A stretch of 64,000 nt of DNA from Mytilus californianus (taxonomy: Eukaryota > Mollusca > Bivalvia > Mytilida > Mytilidae), in the NCBI RefSeq assembly GCF_021869535.1, contig NW_026262712.1, positions 113,767,640-113,831,639 on the forward strand, given 5' to 3'. The translations under genes and the position numbers were made by a program. The notes under the pieces are model-generated. The model searched no databases and had not been told where the DNA came from. It was given only the letters and a program-made list of their open reading frames with translations. This document shows, piece by piece, positions 14,101-22,100 of this stretch. The first letter of the stretch is position 1. Each line of letters starts with the position of its first letter.

Positions 14101-15340
14101 AGTGTGAGAAAAACAGACCAAAACTCAAAAACTTAACTTTGACTACTGAAACATGAAAATGAGGTCAAGCCAAGATGATACCTACCAGTTAGACATGTTC
14201 ACCTTAGGCCAAAAAAAAGTATGTGTTTACTGTACCCCTACCTACCCTAATTTTTATCACCTACAATAAAGTTTTTTTGGCCATTTTTGATTAAGCACTG
14301 TTAAAGTCACAATGTTGCTCCATTAGACTCAATGTGTAAAAAAAAAAAATCCCTACCTACCTACCCTGTTTTTTTTTCAGCATGTGACAGTAAACACACA
14401 AACTTTTTTGTTTGGCCTTACAATCATTCCATACACCAAATATAGTATGACCTATTGCATACAGTATAAGAATTACACACCAATACACACAAACTTACCT
14501 ATAACCAGGGGCGTAGCTAGGGCAAAATGATGTGTACTCAATGCCGAGGAAGGAAGTCATTCGGCGAGGGGTCGTGGGTAAATGGTGCAAAATCCTTCAT
14601 TCTTGCGATTTCCTGGGACTTAAAATGACAGAAATCTTATTTTCATGAGTAACAAGTCAGCTTTTGAAAATAATTGAATTTGAAAAAACAAAATAATTGG
14701 AGAAAAAAAAAATTCAAGTATGTGTAGTGGGTTGAGCTTGATTAGATGTTAAGAACAATTAAAATATATATATATAGAATTATAGTGCCAAAACCATATA
14801 TATATTTTAAATTGTTAACTCATCAGTCTCAACCCACTATCCATGAGAAAACCCAAACTTATTGACCAACACTGTGCAACTTAAACGTAAAATTCATAAA
14901 TTAAAAACTTGTTATTGTTAATATAAAAAAGAAGATGTGGTATGATTGCAAAAGAGACAACTCTCCACAACTGCACAAGAGACCAAATGACACAGAAATA
15001 TATAACACTACAGATACAACGTACGTCATCGGCAAATGATGTGGATTTTATTTAATATGCTAATTTCAATATGCAAAAATTTGAAGATAAAAACAAACTG
15101 AAATAGGCACATATTTCTGTTAATTAGCGAATTTTGGTTTTCTATCCACAATATGATATATGTTACAAAAATCAAGTGGGGATGCAGAAACGCTGTCTGA
15201 GCTGCTCACATGAATACGGTAATCACCGTAATCACATCTCAAGGTTTGTAAATTACACGTTTTTCTCTTTTTTGCATTGTAGATGCGAACTTTCCTTGTT
15301 AAGTTTTGTTCACACAGGTACTTACCTCATACGCACTCAT
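5007..15340 (-). CDS. Seven-exon coiled-coil gene, candidate accessory protein of the giant transposon
   Basis: I do not recognise this protein. Coding exons on the minus strand are 15326..15340, 13478..13586, 12925..13049, 11074..11151, 8105..8176, 6371..6511 and 5007..5192. All borders are GT-AG and the phases agree (0,1,0,0,0,0). The total is 726 nt, encoding 241 aa plus TAA. Residues 1-41 are acidic and Ser/Gln-rich. Residues about 43-75 (AELKSLQNRM...EKKA) form a heptad-like coiled coil. The C-terminal half is charged and helical, with SNPWLEP, QIDDFAKVILSSF and IPDFWDKFKNYF as landmarks. It is divergent from the transposase gene across about 440 bp and lies inside the same inverted repeats. 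By analogy with the second protein of En/Spm elements it may bind the subterminal motifs; that role is inference. A donor-like GGGTAAGA before the stop leaves open a further exon. Confidence 0.75.
5765..6320. repeat. Tandem array, about 160-bp units, in accessory intron
   Basis: About four degenerate units share the words GATCAGAACCAAA, TCTGTAACTCATCA and TCAATATGTGAA, spaced roughly 155-165 bp apart (for example at about 5770, 5935, 6100 and 6255). They are intronic and non-coding. Confidence 0.65.
6371..6511 (-). CDS. Accessory gene exon 6
   Basis: Starts after ACATTTTAG and ends at CTT before GTAAGT. It encodes 47 residues (IFQELTEGKNDLQ ... RIKLCLVL) without interruption, phase 0 to 0. 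Confidence 0.78.
6773..7219. mobile_element. Non-autonomous TIR element with GTACTACAGATTTT motifs
   Basis: The left end reads ATATACACAGCTACTTTTGC and the right end is its near reverse complement (GCAAAAGAAGCTGTGTATAT). Inside both ends, copies of the CTGTAGTAC / GTACTACAG motif and TTAGGTACCT recur in inverted orientation. No transposase frame is present. Superfamily unknown. Confidence 0.6.
7891..8031. mobile_element. hAT-like MITE, CAGAGGCGGATTTAG ends
   Basis: The ends read CAGAGGCGGATTTAG and CTGGATCCGCCACTG, an imperfect 15-bp inverted repeat starting CAG, and the core carries a GC-rich run. A relative at 17632..17766 has a clean 8-bp target duplication, which assigns the family to hAT-like elements. 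At this copy the 8-bp flanks do not match cleanly. Confidence 0.65.
8105..8176 (-). CDS. Accessory gene exon 5
   Basis: Acceptor TTTTTAACAG and donor GTAAAC. It encodes 24 residues (NEVKQVVSFASSKYADL...RRK), phase 0 to 0. It is short but uninterrupted, and its frame matches both neighbours. Confidence 0.7.
9410..9570. mobile_element. Foldback MITE (hairpin), copy 1
   Basis: AGATAACTGTATTGTATTTG at the left is mirrored at the right end. The two arms, about 70 bp each and including GCGGACGTCCATCGGTAG, are almost perfect inverted copies around a loop containing GGCGACGAGTAGCAGAGAC. A second copy lies at 16591..16758. The open frame that runs across it is a by-product. Confidence 0.75.
9712..10542. 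mobile_element. Foldback element with Mutator-like features, nested in a repeat
   Basis: The ends read GGGTTTCACTATGTCCTGAC and, reversed, GGGTTACACTAATGTTCTGAC. Long arms of about 180 bp are inverted copies, and the left arm is itself duplicated in tandem (about 9721..9870 and 9885..10040). The element interrupts a sequence present uninterrupted near 16890. It is flanked by 9-bp near-duplicates (TTCCGGCAT at 9703..9711, TTTCAGCAT at 10543..10551). Nine-base duplications fit Mutator-like elements. No transposase is present. Confidence 0.65.
10543..10790 (+). repeat. Right part of a dispersed repeat containing an MSASLVTD reading frame
   Basis: This continues the sequence interrupted by the foldback element and aligns with about 16898..17137. 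Both copies keep an ATG in ATGTCGGCTTCCTTAGTTAC, encoding MSASLVTD followed by (K/R)E(L/I)EN. In this copy the frame stops after about 28 codons. It could be a captured promoter and first exon, or part of an element. Confidence 0.5.
11074..11151 (-). CDS. Accessory gene exon 4
   Basis: Acceptor ATTTTGTAG and donor GTTAGT. It encodes 26 residues (KKLCSYLKDRFTSNPWLEP ...), phase 0 to 0. Confidence 0.73.
11855..12656. repeat. Tandem-repeat-bearing dispersed element, copy 1
   Basis: It opens with the perfect palindrome GTGTCCACATGTGGACAC (11871..11888) and GATGATGCCCC. It then repeats units of about 120-160 bp built on CATAACTCTAGAACGG / GGTAATAAGCATTGTG / CATAACATTTGGTTGAGGC. It ends with GACGTACG...ACAGACGGACAAGGG and a GCCCCC/GGGGGC hairpin. 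A second copy lies at 38058..39152. An unrelated segment of about 85 bp sits inside near 12389..12473. It is non-coding. Confidence 0.7.
12925..13049 (-). CDS. Accessory gene exon 3 (coiled coil)
   Basis: Begins after TATCTTCCTTAG, completes a split Leu codon, and encodes AELKSLQNRMGKMEENMTEM and onward to SIDSCTFK before GTAATA. Leucine, methionine and charged residues fall in heptads, indicating a coiled coil of about 35 residues and likely oligomerisation. Confidence 0.78.
13478..13586 (-). CDS. Accessory gene exon 2 (acidic N terminus)
   Basis: Acceptor TTTTTGTCAG and donor GTAAGC. It encodes DSQEERQDDLPSQSQDLFPE and onward, acidic and Gln/Ser-rich, and exits in phase 1 as the exon at 12925..13049 requires. 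Confidence 0.75.
14207..14417. mobile_element. Harbinger-like MITE with TTA duplication
   Basis: The ends GGCCAAAAAAAAGTATGTGT and ACACACAAACTTTTTTGTTTGGCC are inverted copies that include GTTTACTGT. TTA flanks both sides (14204..14206, 14418..14420). A 3-bp TTA duplication and GG-starting ends fit the PIF/Harbinger group. It lies within an intron of the accessory gene and is non-coding. Confidence 0.65.
14507..14620. repeat. Fragment with GGGGCGTAGCTAGGG end
   Basis: GGGGCGTAGCTAGGG resembles the end of widely dispersed hAT-like MITEs in marine animals. I see only one end here, so this is a truncated copy. Confidence 0.35.
14930..15010. repeat. Fragment of the GAAGATGTGGTATGAT retroelement family
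   Basis: GAAGATGTGGTATGATTGC followed by GAGACAACTCTCCACAA and GAGACCAAATGACACAGAAA matches segments at 18604, 19365 and, reversed, near 7250, 39700 and 62060. It is a short end fragment of a dispersed retroelement. Confidence 0.55.
15326..15340 (-). CDS. Accessory gene exon 1 (start codon)
   Basis: ATGAGTGCGTATGAG is followed at once by GTAAGT. It encodes MSAYE and leaves in phase 0, as the exon at 13478..13586 needs. The leader lies upstream toward 15400. Confidence 0.6.
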
Positions 15341-15782
15341 CTTCTTTGCCTTTTCCAAGTTCTGTCAAAATCAGCTGTCGTCTGTCAGATGACGTAACTG
15401 CGCACCTGTCTTGAGGGTTAATTCGTCCCAAAGAAATGCGCGAACTATTAAGAGCTTTATTGAGTATTAATTGCTTAATTTAAGCTAAATAAAATTGAGA
15501 ATGGAAATGGGTTATGTGTCAAAGAGACAACAACCCGACCATATTATATACAATAAAATACATTTTACTAACATAGTTGGATATATATTACATTTTTGTT
15601 TGTGGCGAAATAAACGACAGGGTCGATTCGGTAAACATGAGTACATTCGGAACATTGTTTTGTACCTTTCGGAAGAATGTCGTCTGGTAATGTTTACAAA
15701 CACTTCAAGTTGCCTTTGCCAAATTGTATATTTTTAGTCCGCTCTTAGCTTTTTATAACATTTTTTTTATTCAACATACACA
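15341..15782. promoter_or_regulatory. Putative bidirectional promoter of the two transposon genes
   Basis: The accessory gene and the transposase start divergently from this interval of about 440 bp. It includes a CRE-like TGACGTAA at about 15392 and GC-richer sequence near 15390..15445. A 50-bp retroelement end fragment (TTGAGAATGGAAATGGG ... CAACAACCCGACC) at about 15493..15540 is a later insertion. Promoter function is inferred from gene positions only. Confidence 0.5.
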
Positions 15783-16107
15783 ATGCCTAAGCTATACAAC
15801 TGCAAGCCTTGTAATTATAAAACTAACCGAGAGCAGCATCTACAGAGACATTTAGAAAGTAAACAGCACGCTGCAGCCTTATTTTTTGATGATTCGGATA
15901 GCGAGGATGCTAACGATAGCACTGATAAAAACCCTAACTTTTGTGACATCAGTGATCCGTCGACCGATGATCATGTTGCTGACGTGATGGTCCACACTGT
16001 GTTGGAAAATGAAAGCACCAGCCTGTCAATGTCGGAGGGAGAAGACGAGCAGAGCGATTCACAGGGAGAAGGCAGTGAAACAGAAGATAATACAGAGCCA
16101 AGGCATG
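15783..16107 (+). CDS. Transposase exon 1: C2H2 zinc finger and acidic linker
   Basis: ATG opens MPKLYNCKPC. C7, C10, H23 and H29 form a C-x2-C-x12-H-x5-H finger (YNCKPC ... LQRHLESKQH). Residues 34-105 are rich in Asp, Glu and Ser (DDSDSEDAND, SEGEDEQSDSQGEG). The exon ends CATG before GTAATA in phase 1, which fits the exon at 31950. N-terminal fingers are common in Plavaka-type transposases and probably help DNA recognition. Confidence 0.8.
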
Positions 16108-19100
16108 GTAATACACAAAATAATTGTATACCTCTATGGAAATATTATATAAATATCCTCAAAACCATTTAAGGCCTTTTTTTAAACCAGTGGTCAATTA
16201 CTACCCCCAAGGATTTGTATACATTAATTTTGTACATGTACATGTACCGGTAGGTCTTTTCACCACCGAACACCACCGCACACCGCCGAACACCCCAAAA
16301 ATTTATCTTTTTTAACTCTTTTTGTTATAAATGTGACCTAAATATAATATTTAAGTTATTATTTCAACAAATAATAAGGTTAAGAGATAAAATATCTATA
16401 TCGAACAGAAAAGGATAGTCTATAACACTACAACTCTGCAAAGCACCACTGGACACCTCAAATAATTTTTTTTCTTTATTTTTTTTCTTCTTTTATAAAA
16501 TAGTTGTACCAATAACAAGAAAAGAGACATGAACAAATGTTAAATATTTCGGGAAACTAATATCCTTCATCAGTAATTGATGTCAAAATAAGAGATAACT
16601 GTATTGTATTTGAAGCTTTGCGGACGTCCATCGGTAGTTTTACTGTCGCAAATTTAGTTTACCTGGCGACGCGTAGCGGAGACAGTTAAACGGGTATTTG
16701 CGACAGTAAAACTACCGATGGACGTCCACAAAGCTTCAAATACTATACAGTTATCTCTATTCTAATGCAAAACAAGTACATAATTCAATTTCAATCATTA
16801 TCTCAGTGTAAAATTCTCATTAAAGAAAATTCCGCGAAAAGATGTTATCTTCTTTGGCCCCTAAACTAGGTGACGTCATATGTATGCTTCCGCCATCAAA
16901 CGTAAACACCGGGCGTTTTCTGGCTTCTTGGCCGCTTCAGAATGTAATTAAATTTGATAAAAAGAAGATTTCTAGGTGCAACATGTGAGTTTTTTGCTTA
17001 TCATTGTAAAAATTGCATGTCAATACATTCCGCAATTCAAAATGTCGGCTTCCTTAGTTACAGACAAGGAGTTAGAGAATTATACGCTTACTAACATCCA
17101 ATCAGAACCACTGATACAAACTAATTGCATTAGAATGATTCTTATACACGCACAATGTAATCCGGAAAAAAAGTGATGAATCCGGAGACGTTTTTCTTTA
17201 TATGGATTATATTGATAATCTATTTTAACAGAAAAATGATGCATATAAACATCTAAAAAATTGTTAAATTAGACGTAATTTAATTGATTTTACCGTTTTA
17301 TTGTATAAAATCACTGATTTTCTCAGTGGTTAATGGTTTTTTTGGGTGTTCGGCGGTGTTTGGTGGTGTGTGGTGGTGTTCGGTGGTGAAAAGACCCACC
17401 CTACATGTACTATACAAATCCTTGCTACCCCTTTGATATATTTGATGTATCAAAAAAGGGACCCATTCCAGAAGCTGATATGTACAATGTATATACCTTC
17501 TGCCATATAGGAAGAGACCCTCCGTTAATAAAACCTTTATACTGTTAAATATAACTTAAAATTAGCATATACATCAATCATAATATGCCTTTTATGTGGA
17601 CTTAATTTGTGAGAAAAGTGTTCATATTCATAGGCGGATCTAGGGAAAATTTAGTGGGAAAAATGTGGTTGATTATATAGGTAATCACTGGAGCATGACT
17701 GGAGCGGGCCCCCCTTAGGTCAGTCAGCCCCCCCTCCCCTTATGAAAAGTTCTGGATCTGCCACTGATATTCATTGAAATTGGTCTTGAATTATTGACTG
17801 AAATGGTGAACAAAATGTCACATATGAAATGTAGAATATTCCAAAAAACCCAATAAAGCAAATTTATGTCATTACTGTATGATGTTCATATTTAGTACTA
17901 ATTATATTTACAGACATGCATGTATTATGATTCCAGAACATGATTGCGGACTGGGTTTTAAGCTTACACCTACTTCGGTATGTGTTTCACCCAACTATGT
18001 CCTGATACTCTTGGCAATGATGGTTAATCTAAGTTGCATGTATCTGTATTGACAATATATAGTACTAAAGTCTATGAATCTTCTATAACTAATATTTTAC
18101 TGTCAAAAACTTTTGTATACATGATATATAAACTAATCAACCTAAAGGATGAATACTACAGTGAAATTAAAAAAATCTAGAAATGAACATTTTACTATAA
18201 GTCAGAAGACAATTAGTTTAGGAACAACATAAGTTTAACTTTGATTGGTCATTGAGCTCCATTTCAAGATATTTAATTATTTAAAAATGGTGAGAAAAAG
18301 CTAACATAAAATTTTTCTTTATATTTGCATTGGTATTACTTGGGTCTCAAAATGAAATCGAAAGAAAAGAAATCTAGGATCTGCTAAAATTTCAGTAAAT
18401 ACTTTTTTTGAGCTATTGAAGACTTATATGTAAATAAAAATTGGTGTTATGATGCAAAATATTTACTGGTATCAAGGGAAGACAAGAGTGCACACGCTGA
18501 AATATTTCGCCTTTTTTACTAACCATTGATATTATGTTGATACATGTAGTTCTAAAAGTAAAGCTTTACTACAACTAACAAAACATGCCACACCGACATA
18601 TTGAAAAGAAGATGTGGTATGATTGCCAATGAGACAACTATAATAATAATAATAATAATAATAAATTCTTTATTTAAAGAGAGTAAACTCAGTTAGTTAC
18701 AATAAACTAATCTTCCCTGAGGCCCTCACATACAAATTACAATACAATAAAAAACAGATATTTACACATAGTTAATTTACAGTCAATTAGTTCCATGTAA
18801 TATTACTAACATGATAAGATATAAGGCTGTTCAAGATGCACATGTAGTCAAAAAATCAAATAAAAATAAAAGAATATACAAATACATTGTAGAAAACATA
18901 ATCTTATCAGGACTGTGTTAAGAACTTCTTGATACTTTGTTTAAAAGTATAAGTGTTTTGAGCTTTACGCATTTTGTGTGGTAGTCAATTCCATAACACT
19001 GATCCAGAATAAACAAAAGATTTCTTAAATAGCTCAGCTTTTGGCTTAGGAACTATCAGATTACCTTGAGTGACACCTCTCAAGGAGTAAGGATTATTAT

Positions 19101-22100
19101 CTGATTTCAGTTTAAACTTTTGAACTAGGTACATTGGTGCTTCCATACGCATACATTTATATAGAAGTAAATATTTGTGGTATTTGATTCTATTGTCAAC
19201 TGTCATCCACCCAACTTCTTTAAATAAGGGGGCTGAGGGGGATAAAGGATCTGCACCTAGAATTAATCTTGCTGCCCTTTTTTGGAGTTTTAAAATTCTT
19301 GTTATCCCTTCATTTTTAAATTCACCCCAAATAATACAACAGTAGTCAATCAGGGGCAGACTATACCACAAAAGACCAAATGACACAGAAATTAACAACT
19401 ATAGGTCACCATACGGCTTTCAACAATGAGCAAAGCCCATACCGCACAGTCAGCTATAAAAGACCCCGAGATGACAATGTAAAACAATTCAAATGAGAAA
19501 ACTAACGGCCTAATTTATGTACAAAAAATGAAAGAAATAACAAATATGTAACACATAAACAAACGACAACCACTGAATTACAGGCTCCTGACTTGGGACA
19601 GGCACATACATACAGAATGTGGCAGGGTTAAACATGTTAGTGGGATCCCAACCCATAGATGGATAAACATTAAAATACTACAAATACAAGTGGACGTGAC
19701 GGGGTACTTGTACATCCAAACAACAAAAACAAAAAGACACTAAGTACAGATCTGAGAGTACTCACAGTTACTGACAGCAAGTTCAAAGCCACTAACAACT
19801 AATAAAATAAACTGCTTCGCTGAGCGCAGCTGGATACGCCCGCAGAGGTCCAACCCTGAACAGTTGGAATTTTCAGACGAATCTAACAGTCCATTGTTGG
19901 GTTGCTGCCACTAAATTGGTTATTTTAAGGAATTTTGCAGTTTTTGGTTATTGTCTTGTATTATTATTAATGATAAAGATAAAATGTGAACAGCAAAAAT
20001 GTTCAGCAAAGTAAGATCTACAAATAAGTTAATATGACTAAAATTGTCAAATGTGTCCTTAAGGAGTTATTGCCCTTTAAAGACAATTTTTCACAATTTG
20101 TTCATCTAGTTCGCTTACTTTAAAAAATCTTCTCCTTTGAAACTGATGAATCAATTTCAGCCAAACTTTGGCCGAATGAGTTTCAGAGTATCTAGTATAA
20201 ATTTTGTATTTTATTTTCTTGTACGTCAAGAAACATAGCTACTATGGCTAAAATAGAACATATGAGTAAAATGTATTTCTTTGCTTTTGAAGAAAATATG
20301 ACAGATACAAAGAACACCTCAATGGAATTTTTAAGCCACTCATTAATATATATTAAAAAGCAAAAATAATCAAGCAAAAAATTACAGGAGACTGATTTAT
20401 GCTCTTGAAGAACTGCTGAAGTTATTGTCTGAAAACGGGAAAATCCTCCTTTTTTTAATGAATAAAACCCCATAACTCAGAAATGATAAATGAAAAATTT
20501 ATAAAATTCTAAACAGAGCTTACATCAATAGATATAAACAATTCACCAAAGGTTCATAAGAACTGCTTAAAGCATTTTTGACTTTTTGTCCGAAAAACTG
20601 GAAAATCCCCCTTTTTTATTAATAAAACCCTGTAACTCGTAAACTTAACATCTAAAATATATGTAAATTGAGAGGGAGCTCATGTCAATAGATATAAACA
20701 ATTAACCACAATTTCTTGCAAGTTGGTGAAAGCATTCTTGAGTTTTTGTCCGAAAAACTGGAAAATCCCCCCTTTTTTAATGAATAAAACCCCATTACTC
20801 GGAAACCTAAAATCTAAAATTTATAAAAAACGAAAGGGAGCTCACGTCAATAGATATAAACAATTTACCAAAGTTTTATGCAAATTGGTTTAAGCATTTT
20901 TGAGTTAATGTCCGACATGTTGACGACGGACGTACAGATGGACAGCGGTATACCATAATACGTCCCGTAAACGGGCGTATAAAAATCATGCATCTGAGAC
21001 TAAATGTACATTATAAAATATTTTCATACACAGGTAAATGAAAATAATTTTGTTGTTAAGTATACTTCTTATTCTGTCTGTATAATCTTCCGTTAAGGAA
21101 AACCAAGAAATCTTTACTTTTCTTTTTAAGTAGACTCTGAACCATGAATTAAGGGAAATTCATGGAAGTAAAATAATTATTTCTTATTTTTAATTTTTGT
21201 GGTTATTGTAGCTAGTGCAGTATAATTGATTAGTATGTTTAGACAAAAGACATAACAGAAATATATAAAGAACTGATGTGATTTCCGAGTATTATCACTC
21301 AATACTAATACTTCTAATACAATTCAACGCCTCTAATTGTACTAACTTACCAAATATCCTATTATAAGCACTGGTAATATGTTATTCGTTGCGTCCTTAT
21401 TCCCGCCAATACGCCAACTCTCGTTACCTGGTAACTATTCGAGATCTTATCCTGAGTTAGGTAGTTTACCATGGATTATTCCGGGAACCGGGCTACGCGG
21501 TATTTCTAACTACCGTACTGTCTACATAGTAATGTCACGTCCATTATACCATATTACACAACACTCCCTCCCCCCCCCCCCCCACTTTGAAAGGAGTGAG
21601 TTTACTTCCTATTCGAATATTCACTATCTTCCTTTAGTCCACCCCGTCTGGTCGCACCACGGGGATAAAAATAAATCTCCAAATATATATTTATATATAT
21701 TTTCCAATGTTGACATATTAACAACATACATATATTTCAAAAATCCACAATTGCTCCGTTGTCGCTCTGCAAGTTATTGTCTGAAAACGGGAAAATCCTC
21801 CTTTTTTTAATGAATAAAACCCCATAACTCAGAAATGATAAATGAAAAATTTATAAAATTCTAAACAGAGCTTACATCAATAGATATAAACAATTCACCA
21901 AAGGTTCATAAGAACTGCTTAAAGCATTTTTGACTTTTTGTCCGAAAAACTGGAAAATCCCCCTTTTTTATTAATAAAACCCTGTAACTCGTAAACTTAA
22001 CATCTAAAATATATGTAAATTGAGAGGGAGCTCATGTCAATAGATATAAACAATTAACCACAATTTCTTGCAAGTTGGTGAAAGCATTCTTGAGTTTTTG

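Larger units (their letters stand above)
16209..17423. mobile_element. TIR element with CACCGAACACC-rich ends, holding nested repeats
   Basis: AAGGATTTGTATA at the left is mirrored by TATACAAATCCTT at the right. Inside, GGTCTTTTCACCACCGAACACC... (16252..16305) is mirrored by ...GGTGTTCGGTGGTGAAAAGACC (17343..17396). Between them sit the hairpin at 16591..16758 and the conserved MSASLVTD segment. It lies in transposase intron 1. Superfamily not assigned. Confidence 0.6.

Noticed and set aside
21379..21810. Frames starting MLFVASLFPPIRQLS at three places
   Set aside because: They are the LTR read on the opposite strand to the retrotransposon; all three are LTR copies.
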